From the NCBI GenBank assembly GCA_016210565.1, contig JACQUA010000128.1, positions 1-37,805 on the forward strand: a stretch of 37,805 bases of DNA, given 5' to 3'. Position 1 is the first letter of the stretch. Each line of letters starts with the position of its first letter. Source of the stretch: Chloroflexota bacterium (lineage in GTDB: Bacteria; Chloroflexota; Dehalococcoidia; JACQUA01). A program made the translations under genes and the position numbers. The notes beneath the pieces were generated by a model that did no database searches, had not been told where the DNA came from, and was given only the letters and a program-made list of their open reading frames with translations. Positions 16,798-24,279 of the stretch are shown in pieces.

Positions 16798-16930
16798 GTC
16801 ATTCTGAGCAAAGCGAGCGCAGTCCCGATAGAATCGGGATAGTCGAAGAACCCTTTGGGGTGGGGTGCGAGACGAAAGACCCTTCGCCTGCCCCTTCGCT
16901 TCGCTCGGGGCTTCGGCTCAGGGTGACATT
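16798..16930 (-). repeat. REP-A repeat between CapA1 and UGSC1
   Basis: Reverse-oriented copy: 'gtcattctgagcaaagcgag..gatagaatcgggatagtcgaag' to 'cttcgctcgg..ctcagggtgacat'. The rest of 16737-17151 contains 'tcaaaatgatgcgcgccatc' twice (about 16762 and 16960) and T-rich DNA (ttttgatttgtctttttgatttttgag), with no gene. Confidence 0.8.
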
Positions 16931-17151
16931 CTCGGGGCAGATTCAAATATCAAAATACAAAATGATGCGCGCCATCCGTGTGCTGAAACTGGGGATGGTC
17001 CTTGCGCGGTGCGCACGGCGATGGGTGCTTTGTTATCGGCCGTGGGCCTCAGTGCAGCCGTTTTTGCATTTTGATTTGTCTTTTTGATTTTTGAGTTTTG
17101 AGTTTTGGTTCTTCTGGAGCCGTATCAAAACGAAAGGCCATAAGGGGAGTC

Positions 17152-18954
17152 ATGAAACAGCCGCCCGAAGAGGTAACCTTAGAACTATACGATCCCACCG
17201 GCGCCATCGAGGTGACCCAGGCCCATGCGCCCCGCCTGCCCGACCTGAACGGCAAGACCGTCGGCGAAATCTCCAACGGCTGGTGGGAGGCCGACCGGAC
17301 CTTCCCCTTGATCCGGGAGCTGCTGCAAAAGCAGTTCCCCACGTTGAAGATCATCCCCTACACCGAGTTCCCCACGCTCAGCCACACCGTTGACATTCCC
17401 GGCCTCGAAGCCGCGGTCAAAGCAAAGGGGGTCCAGGCCGCCATCGTCGGCAACGCCGCCTGAGGCTCGTGCTCAACAGCGAGCGGCCGTGGCGCCGCCA
17501 GGATCGAGAAACTGGGCATACCCACCATGGTGGTCACCCGGGAAGGCTTTACGCGGGTGGTAGGCAACGCCTTCGCCGGCCTGGGCTTTCCCGCCGAGGG
17601 ACCCAGCGTTTTCGAGTTCCCCATGAAGATGTTCGCCAAGGGCGACGACCTCTCCGCCATCAGGCAGAACCTGGACAAGGTCGTCTACGGTCTGACGAAA
17701 TGGGCGCCAAAGACCAGAACCAAAGGGACCTTCGCGCCGCCGAAGGTAATGGTTACCGGCAAAGATTATGCCGGGGCCGTCGCCGGCATGAACCACCTGT
17801 TCCTGAGAAATCTCTGGAGCGATGCCCTGCCGCTGCTGCCCCCGACCGAAGATCAGGTCAGGTGGATGCTCAGAGGGACCGACCTGGCTCCCACCACCGT
17901 AGTCGCCAAGATCCTGCCCCGGGGCGCCATAGCCACGGTGGAAGACCTCGCCGTCAGCCTGGTCATGGCCGGCGGGCGACCGGAGTACCTGCCGGTGCTG
18001 ATCGCCGCGGTGCAGGCCATCACCCGGCCTGAATGGGGGCTTTCAGCCGCCAATCCCACCACCGATTCCGTCATCCCGGCGATAATCGTGAATGGACCGG
18101 TAGCCGCCCAGATTCATCTCAACTCAGGCTACGGCCTCCTGGGGCCCGACCCGCAGCATCCGGCCGGCCAGGCCATCGGTCGCGCCCTCAGGCTGGTCCA
18201 GCAGAACCTCGGCGGCGCCATCCCCGGGGTAGGCACCATGTCGCTGTTCGGAGGGATGAGGACCACCAACGCCGTCTTCGCCGAGGATGAAGAGGGGATT
18301 CCCCCCGGCTGGAAGTCGCTGAGCGGGGACCGCGGCTTCCCCGGAGGCGCCAACGTCGTCACCGCTACCCCGGTCAACGGCGGGATGAACATGGCGGAGC
18401 ACTTCGGCACGAAGCCGGTCAATGACGGCACGCTCACCATGATTGCGAAGTTCATGTCCATCCCCAACGGGAACACCTGGAGCCCCGTCATGACCCTGGA
18501 CGACTGGAACAGCCCCGACCTGGCCAGAGGCGTGGTCCTGATCCCGCGGGGCATTGCGGCTTCCCTGGCCCAGGATTCCGGCTATTCCAAACTGGATGTC
18601 AAGACATTTCTGTGGAAGAAAGCGAAAATCCCGTGGTCTGACTTGCAGGCCATGGACCTGGCCCAGAGTTTCATCCTGCGGGCTACCAGGCTGGGAGTTT
18701 CCGAAGGAGGGGACCTCCCGCTCGCCTGCAAACCCGAACAGATCACCATCGTGGTGGCCGGAGGCAAGCACTCCGGACATTGCTACTGGATGCCGGTGGG
18801 TCACAGCAACCGCCGCCTGGTGAGCCAGGAAATCCGGCTGCCTGAAAAAGCGGAATGGGACAGCCTGTTGCAGGAGGCCGAAAACGACCTGTACTCAAAA
18901 GTATCCTGCGGCGAAAACATGGAGTGTTCTGTGCCACAGGCGTCCCGCCTGTGA
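17152..18954 (+). CDS. UGSC-family selenoprotein fused to a large C-terminal domain (in-frame UGA, Sec104)
   Basis: Read as one gene of 600 residues with UGA at 17461-17463 decoded as selenocysteine. Protein similarity to the paralogue at 32231 continues unbroken across the UGA: residues 104-107 are U-G-S-C, then STASGRGAARIEKLGIP, then TMVVTREGF. The downstream ATG at 17527 has no Shine-Dalgarno, arguing against a separate gene. Residues 1-185 match the known (seleno)protein family marked by UGSC, and U104xxC107 looks like a thiol/selenol redox pair. About 195-600 is a second domain of unknown function ('LPLLPPTEDQVRWMLRGTD', 'AGGRPEYLPVLIAAV', 'VNGPVAAQIHLNSGYG'). There is no signal peptide. 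The last residues (SVPQASRL) and stop come from a family C repeat. Confidence 0.85.
17483..17498 (+). promoter_or_regulatory. Candidate bacterial SECIS hairpin after UGA of UGSC1
   Basis: GCGGC (17483-17487) pairs with GCCGC (17494-17498) around the loop CGTGGC. The stem begins 20 bases after the UGA, and G is among the first two loop bases, both compatible with known bacterial SECIS rules. The second UGSC gene has the same stem at the same distance with a different loop. Confidence 0.55.
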
Positions 18955-19070
18955 GCGTTGGGCTTACCCACCGGTACCACAGGCCACCGTGCCTGTGAAA
19001 GCAGGAATCGTGGCAAGCCCGAACAACCGCGACTCGGTTGGTTAACCGTGGGGCACGCGGCCGCGTGCCG
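18930..19070. repeat. Family C hairpins and an 18-bp palindrome
   Basis: 'gccacaggcgtcccgcctgtgag' overlaps the end of UGSC1; 'ccggtaccacaggccaccgtgcctgtg' follows near 18972. At about 19051 the perfect palindrome GGCACGCGGCCGCGTGCC occurs. A T7 run at 19092 is too far away for a standard terminator. Confidence 0.7.
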
Positions 19071-19210
19071 CTACGTATTCGGCCACAACCCTTTTTTTGA
19101 TCCTTGACGGCGCTCCATCGGCGCATGAAGGATATCTGTTAATAACGAAAGCGCAAACACGGAACGCAAACCATCCAACTCTCAATCGAAATGAAAGGAC
19201 CCAAAGACCC

Positions 19211-21067
19211 ATGTTAGGTGGCTACACCGGCAAGATTCTGAAGGTAGATTTGACCAGCCGCAGCTTTCAGGTGGAAAATCTCGATGAGCAGACGGCGAGA
19301 AAATACATCGGCGGCGAGGGATTGGCGGCCAAGATCCTCTGGGATAGCACCACCGCCGCCACGGACCCCCTTTCGCCCCAGAACCCTTTGATCTTCATGA
19401 CCGGTCCGATTACCGGGGCGGTGCCCTCCAGCAGCCGGAACATCGTTGCCGCAATATCCCCGCTGACCAACATCTGGGGTACGGCGCGGGCCGGTGGCAA
19501 CTGGGGAGCGGAGCTGAAGTCCGCCGGTTTCGATGGCATCGTCTTTACGGGAAAGTCCCAGACTCCCGTCTATCTCCGGGTGCATGACGGAAAGGTGAGT
19601 ATCGTGGACGCCGGCCACGTCTGGGGCAAGGACACCTGGGAAACAGATGAAATCCTGAAGAAGGAGACCGACCGGCGGGCCAGCGTGGCCTGCATCGGCC
19701 AGGCCGGGGAGAGGCTGGTGAGGATTGCCTGCATCATCAATGACGGCAAGGACGCCAGAACGGCCGGCAGATGCGGACTGGGCGCCGTCATGGGTTCGAA
19801 AAACCTCAAGGCCGTGGTGGTGCAGGGCAGCCGGCGCCCCAGGGCCGCCGACGAAGAGGGCCTGAAGAAGAGCGTCGCAGAGGTCCGGACCGCGTCCGTG
19901 GTGCCGCCCGACGAGTGGGCGGTCCACTGGCGCGAACACCGCCGGACCCACTGGAACAAGGGCCGGGTGGTCATCAAGAACTGGTTGGACGATGACTTCC
20001 CCGGCTTCCTGCCGAAACTGACCGAGACCATGCTCAGCGGCGACGACTATTATTGCCACGGCTGCCCCTATGGCTGCGCCGAGTCCCACATGATTGGCGG
20101 CCGCCGCCGCCAGGTCTTCGAGTCCATGGTCCCCCTGGGCTCGCAGTGTATGATAGACGACTTTGAAGCCTTGCAGGAAGCCTATGACCTCTGCAACCGG
20201 TACGGCATGGACTCCATATCCACCGGCGGGGTTATCTCCTTCGCCATAGAGTCTTTTGAAAAGGGCCTCGTCACTGCGGCGGATACCGGCGGAATCCAGT
20301 TGAAATGGGGAAACGCCGCGGCCATGGTGGAGATGGTGCGACAAATAGGAGAGAGCGATCAGAAGTTCGCCCGGCTGCTCGGACAGGGGGCGCGCAAAGC
20401 GGCGCAGACCATGGGTGGAGTCGCCCCGGAGTATGCCATCCACGTGAAGGGACTGGAACTGCCGGCGCATGACCCCAGGTCGAGCAACGCCCTGGCCCTG
20501 GAATACGCCACCGCCAACCGGGGCGCCTGCCATCAGTCGGCCAGCGCCGTATTGCCCAAGAACTTCGTCCTGCGCGATCTCGGCTTTCCCGAAAGCGCCT
20601 ATAATCCGGACACTCTGGAGAACCGCTTCCGCGTTAAGGGACGCGGCGAGCTGGTGGCCAAGATGCAGGACTATTATTGCCTGCTGGACTCCCTGATAAT
20701 GTGCAAGCCGGTGACGCGGGGCATGGGCCGCTCGCGGCAGGAGCTCGCGCCCACGAAGTTTCTCGAGTGGTTGAATCTTGCCACGGGCTGGGATGTCAGC
20801 CTCGGCGAGTTCCTGAAAACAGGCGAGCGCATCTTCCACATCCAGCGCATGGTCAATGTCCGGCGCGGGATCAGCCGGAAGGACGACATGCTGCCGCCCA
20901 GGGTCATGACGCACAAGCGAGGCGGGGGGCACGGCAAGAGCGAGGCCGCGAACAACCTGCCGCCCATTGGGGAGATGCTGAACGAGTATTACTCCTACCG
21001 TAAATGGGCCGAGGAGGGCGTTCCCACCAAAGAAAAGCTGGCCGAGCTGGACCTGTCCGCGCCTTAA
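19211..21067 (+). CDS. Aldehyde:ferredoxin oxidoreductase-family tungsten/molybdenum enzyme
   Basis: 618 residues from ATG 19211 (AAAGGA about 11 bases upstream; the open frame continues further up, but the family N-terminus 'GGYTGKILKVDL' begins here). It catalyses ferredoxin-linked oxidation of an aldehyde, or the reverse, with a bis-pterin W or Mo cofactor. Cluster ligands are C282xxC285xxxC289 (CHGCPYGC) plus C498 (SLIMCK), as in AOR. The N-terminal pterin-binding half has 'GGEGLAAKILWD', 'MTGPITGAVPSSSRN' and 'GRCGLGAVMGSKNLKAV'. Length matches the family (about 600-620). No ferredoxin or MoaD-like partner is next to it. Its context between a selenoprotein and an amidohydrolase does not fix the substrate. 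Confidence 0.95.
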   Translation: MLGGYTGKILKVDLTSRSFQVENLDEQTARKYIGGEGLAAKILWDSTTAATDPLSPQNPLIFMTGPITGAVPSSSRNIVAAISPLTNIWGTARAGGNWGAELKSAGFDGIVFTGKSQTPVYLRVHDGKVSIVDAGHVWGKDTWETDEILKKETDRRASVACIGQAGERLVRIACIINDGKDARTAGRCGLGAVMGSKNLKAVVVQGSRRPRAADEEGLKKSVAEVRTASVVPPDEWAVHWREHRRTHWNKGRVVIKNWLDDDFPGFLPKLTETMLSGDDYYCHGCPYGCAESHMIGGRRRQVFESMVPLGSQCMIDDFEALQEAYDLCNRYGMDSISTGGVISFAIESFEKGLVTAADTGGIQLKWGNAAAMVEMVRQIGESDQKFARLLGQGARKAAQTMGGVAPEYAIHVKGLELPAHDPRSSNALALEYATANRGACHQSASAVLPKNFVLRDLGFPESAYNPDTLENRFRVKGRGELVAKMQDYYCLLDSLIMCKPVTRGMGRSRQELAPTKFLEWLNLATGWDVSLGEFLKTGERIFHIQRMVNVRRGISRKDDMLPPRVMTHKRGGGHGKSEAANNLPPIGEMLNEYYSYRKWAEEGVPTKEKLAELDLSAP

Positions 21068-21443
21068 CCGGTACCACAGGCCTCCGTGCCTGTGAGCCGT
21101 TGTTTTCAGCCGTGATGGCACCTGGCAGATAACGTAGGGTGGATTAAGCGCAGAGGGTTGGGGGATAAGGGGAGGCTGCGCGAACCCACCATCTCGCGGA
21201 ACAGATTCCAATGGCCAAATTCCAGATTCCAGACGAAACCCACAGACGTTTGGCACTTGATGCTTGGAATTTGGAACTTCGTTTTCATGGTGGGTTCGCG
21301 CAACCACCCCAATCAGCTCCGCCCCGTTGCGCTTAACCCACCCTACGCCCTGCGGCACACCCATTCTGAATTCTGGATTCTGACTTCTGAATTCCTATCC
21401 GTCATTGGTCATTCGTCATTCGGACTTCGTCATGCGTTAGCCT
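21068..21443. repeat. Intergenic repeats: family C, facing family B pair, family E
   Basis: No gene. A family C hairpin starts right behind the stop (21068-21096). Family B units at 21132-21190 (plus) and 21289-21347 (minus) face each other; the spacer carries 'ttccagattccagac' and 'tggaatttggaac' words. A 'tcattggtcattcgtcattcgg' stretch near 21402-21432 ends directly before the next start codon. Confidence 0.75.
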
Positions 21444-22247
21444 ATGCTGATCGACACCCACGCCCACGTCAGCCCCTACTGGTACGAGCCGGCGGAGACC
21501 CTCCTTTTCCAGATGGACCGGAACGGCGTGGACAGGGCGCTGCTGGTCCAGATGATCAACAGCTACGACAACCGGTACGGACTGGACTGCGTTCACCGCT
21601 ATCCCGGCCGTTTCGCCGCCGTGGTTCTGGTGGATACTCAAAGGGAAGACGCCGTGCATGCCCTGGGGAAATGGGCGGAGGAGGGCGCCGCCGGAGTGCG
21701 GCTCAGGCCGACCTGGCGTTCCCCCGGTCCCGATCCCCTGGCGATATGGCGCAAGGCCTCCGAACTGGGTCTCGTGGTCAGCGCATCCGGCAGGCTGGAG
21801 ATGTTTGGCGCAGAAGAGTTTCACCGCCTCGTGCGGGAGTTTCCAAACCTGAAGATAGTCGTGGAACACCTGGGCGAACCAGGCCCGGAGCCGCAGACAG
21901 ACTTTGCTCTCTTCGAAAAAGTGCTGGCGCTGGCCAATTACCCCAATGTCTACATCAAACTCCCCGGTTTCGGCGAGCTCCTGCCGAGGCCAGGCCTCGT
22001 CCATGCCCCGCCGTTCCCCGAGCCGCCGCGGGCGGTGCGCCTGGCCTACGAAGCCTTCGGCAGCCGCCGCATGATGTGGGGCAGCGATTTCCCGCGCTGC
22101 ATGGGCCGGGAGGGCTACGCCAACGCCCTGCGGATTCCGATGGCGACGCCATTCTTCAGCGACGAAGACAAAGAGTGGATCTTCGGAAAGACGGCCCTCT
22201 CGGTCTGGAAGATCAAACCTTCTCCCCCTTTTGAAAAGGGGAATTAA
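21444..22247 (+). CDS. Amidohydrolase (metal-dependent TIM-barrel hydrolase, amidohydrolase-2 type)
   Basis: 267 residues. I see no Shine-Dalgarno before ATG 21444; repeat DNA lies directly upstream. The N-terminal H6xH8 (DTHAHVS), H142 (VEHLG) and D215 (MWGSDFPR) form the usual divalent-metal and catalytic set of the amidohydrolase-2 branch, which includes decarboxylases and lactone hydrolases as well as amidases. The length is slightly short for the branch (280-330). The C-terminal residues PSPPFEKGN and the stop are encoded by a family F repeat beginning at 22222, so the original end may have been replaced. Substrate unknown. Confidence 0.88.
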   Translation: MLIDTHAHVSPYWYEPAETLLFQMDRNGVDRALLVQMINSYDNRYGLDCVHRYPGRFAAVVLVDTQREDAVHALGKWAEEGAAGVRLRPTWRSPGPDPLAIWRKASELGLVVSASGRLEMFGAEEFHRLVREFPNLKIVVEHLGEPGPEPQTDFALFEKVLALANYPNVYIKLPGFGELLPRPGLVHAPPFPEPPRAVRLAYEAFGSRRMMWGSDFPRCMGREGYANALRIPMATPFFSDEDKEWIFGKTALSVWKIKPSPPFEKGN

Positions 22248-22803
22248 GGGGGATTCAAGCGCCGTAGGGTGGGTTAAGCGCAGAAGGGGCTGTGTGGTGT
22301 TGGGAGGCTGCGCGAACCCACCGAGTGGACGAAATTCCAAATTCCAAATAATACCAAAACCCCAATGGTCAAATGCCAAAACGGGCTACGTCCTTTTTTT
22401 TCATTTGGAGTTTCGTCATTGGAATTTGCTCTGAAAATGTCACCCTGAGCGCAGTCGAAGGGTCTTTCGTCCGGCGCCCCACCTCGAAAGATTCTTCGAC
22501 TACGCTCGCTGCGCTCGCTTCGCTCAGAATGACATTTTCATCGTTCATTGTCCCGACTCGTCGGGATGGCCGATTGTTTGGAATCTGGAATTTGGCTATT
22601 GGAATTTGTTCAGATCGTTGGTGGGTTCGCGCAACCACTCCAGTCAACTCCACCCCATTGCGCTTAACCCACCCTACGACGGTTGAACACGGATGTCACG
22701 CCTCCGGTTCGTAGTCAATAATGGCCATTTCCACAATAGGTCACCGTATCGAAGTCCGCATCTCACCCCGATGCGTCGGGGTGGTACCGGTTGGCGGGCC
22801 ACG
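22221..22803. repeat. Repeat block: family F, facing family B pair around a REP-A copy
   Basis: Family F (22222-22256) overlaps the end of the amidohydrolase. Family B units at 22263-22322 (plus) and 22619-22679 (minus) face each other about 300 bases apart, with a REP-A copy (22435-22545) between them. Short 'aattccaaattccaaata' and 'ggaatctggaatttgg' words flank it. No gene is present. Confidence 0.75.
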
Positions 22804-23955
22804 TCAATAAACCACCACCTCGTCCCCCTCCACGCTCAGGCCGGTACCCAGTTCCCGGCACCAAGGCTCGATGTATTTCAGGATTTCCTCGAACCTGGGA
22901 TCGTTCCGCGACAGCACTTCAGGCTCCACCCGCTGGTTGGTATAGCAGGGCCGGAACGCCGTCTTCAAGATACCGGTCTTCCCGGCAATGCATTTCACCA
23001 TCATCGCGTACCGTCTATCTATAGGTCCGGGATTCCGTTCCCAGCCCGTTTGCGGCCCGGCCTTCAGTTTGCCGTAGGTGGGCGCGGTGGTCTTGGCATA
23101 GACCCCAGGCGGCGGTTTCAAATGATGAGGCGCCTCCAGGCCGAAGTTTCCCAGACAGTAGAAAATGGCCTTCCCTCTGTATATTTCCACCCCCTTGATG
23201 ACGCCGGCATGGTGCCCGAGAATGAGGTCTGCCCCAACATCAATAGCCCTGCGTCCCACGATGGGCTGATACGCGGCGAGTACTCCCGGCATGGAGCTTT
23301 GTCCCCAGTGAATGGAGACCGCCACCACATCTACCCGCTTTCGCAGCTTCTGTATGTCTTCTTCCATGGCCCGCATATCGTCTTCCCTGGGAACGGTTAT
23401 CACCTTTGGCGGGGTCCCCGGCTGATATCCCTGGGCCTCGAAATAGGTGGCCACGCGAAGAGGGGCGCAGCCCGGTTTTCCTTCCCGCGCCTCGTACTCG
23501 ACTGGCAATACCGAGTTATAAGCCAGAAACCCAACCTTGATCCCCTTCCGTTCCACTATCACCGGCGCCCTGGCCTCCGCAATGTCTCTTCCCGCGCCAA
23601 CCGCCTGCATGCCATTACTGCGGATGATCTCCACGGAATCCACCAGAGCGTCGGGACCGAAGTCGAAGCAGCGGTTACCAGCGTGAGAGACGACATTGAA
23701 GCCCGCGAAAGCCAGGGCCTTCACGTTTCCCGGCTCTGCCCTCGACCGCCAGGTATTGTGGTCCCGGTACTGCATGCAGCCCCTGGACGAGAAAACCCAC
23801 TCCAGGTGGCAGAAAGATATGTCCGACTCCTTGATCTTTTCATGGGCCATGCGGAAAAGGGATTCGACCGGTTCTCCGTACTCCACCCGCCTCGGGCCGA
23901 CATTGCCCACGGCATGGATTACGATTGCGTCCTTTGAGCCTTTGTCGAGGGTCAC
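22804..23955 (-). CDS. CapA-like protein (poly-gamma-glutamate synthesis family), intact copy (CapA2)
   Basis: 383 residues; GTG start with AAGGAGG four bases upstream. The CapA family has a calcineurin-like metallophosphatase fold; proven members act in poly-gamma-glutamate capsule formation. Family landmarks are 'LE' at 51-52, 'GAGRDIAEAR' near 120, 'SIHWG' at 214-218, 'DVGADLILGHH' at 239-249 and 'LGN' at 268-270. Two usual metal-site positions differ: the early GD is G17-N18 and the NNH triad is G93-N94-R95. The same changes occur in both other copies. There is no signal peptide or membrane segment, so it may be cytoplasmic. A divergent flavoprotein gene lies beyond a repeat. No capsule genes are nearby, so the role is open. 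Confidence 0.88.
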   Translation of the reverse strand: MTLDKGSKDAIVIHAVGNVGPRRVEYGEPVESLFRMAHEKIKESDISFCHLEWVFSSRGCMQYRDHNTWRSRAEPGNVKALAFAGFNVVSHAGNRCFDFGPDALVDSVEIIRSNGMQAVGAGRDIAEARAPVIVERKGIKVGFLAYNSVLPVEYEAREGKPGCAPLRVATYFEAQGYQPGTPPKVITVPREDDMRAMEEDIQKLRKRVDVVAVSIHWGQSSMPGVLAAYQPIVGRRAIDVGADLILGHHAGVIKGVEIYRGKAIFYCLGNFGLEAPHHLKPPPGVYAKTTAPTYGKLKAGPQTGWERNPGPIDRRYAMMVKCIAGKTGILKTAFRPCYTNQRVEPEVLSRNDPRFEEILKYIEPWCRELGTGLSVEGDEVVVY

Positions 23956-24007
23956 TCTTCCTCCTTCGTATTCGGCAAGAGTCTGGGTCTTCGAGCATTA
24001 CCCGCTC

Positions 24008-24036
24008 AACATACCATACTCCTTTCAGGGCGTCAA
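24008..24036 (-). promoter_or_regulatory. Promoter of CapA2
   Basis: On the minus strand, TTGACG (24036-24031) is followed by 17 bases and TATGTT (24013-24008). Transcription would start near 24001, about 45 bases before the GTG start at 23955. Confidence 0.6.
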
Positions 24037-24052
24037 CGTCCTGTCACTGCGA

Positions 24053-24175
24053 CTGCAACTCAGACACTGGGAAGCCCCGTAGCGACACCCTTCGCGGGTG
24101 TCGGACCGTGGCAGCCAACCGGGCACGACAGGGGTAAGCCCTGTCGCTACGACGTTCCCAGTGTCTGAGCAGCAG
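24053..24175. repeat. 123-bp inverted-repeat element with nested family D repeat
   Basis: The outer arms CTCAGACACTGGGAA (24059-24073) and TTCCCAGTGTCTGAG (24155-24169) are exact complements; with flanks they extend to 21 bp with two mismatches. Inside is a family D unit (cgtagcgacaccc..gggtgtcgg and acaggggtaagccctgtcgctacg). It separates two divergent promoters. Confidence 0.8.
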
Positions 24176-24192
24176 GTAACCTCCAGACCAGC

Positions 24193-24222
24193 TTGACGCC
24201 TTTGGCGCGATTATGCTATGGT
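24193..24222 (+). promoter_or_regulatory. Promoter of the FAD dehydrogenase gene
   Basis: TTGACG (24193-24198), 18-base spacer, then extended -10 TGcTATGGT (24214-24222). Because TTG 24193 is itself an in-frame start candidate, this promoter argues that translation begins further downstream. Confidence 0.6.
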
Positions 24223-24279
24223 GAGTCACGGATTTCAGAAGGACTGACCCGGGTACAGGGTCTAGAAACGGGAACATCT

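Noticed and set aside
17527..18954. Separate gene beginning at the ATG after the UGA
   Set aside because: No Shine-Dalgarno, and the 21 codons before it are conserved as protein in the other copy; the same holds at 32609.
19214..21364. 716-codon open frame on the minus strand
   Set aside because: It is antisense to the AOR-family gene, whose motifs and cluster cysteines are unmistakable; the antisense protein is rich in H, R, G and A and resembles nothing.
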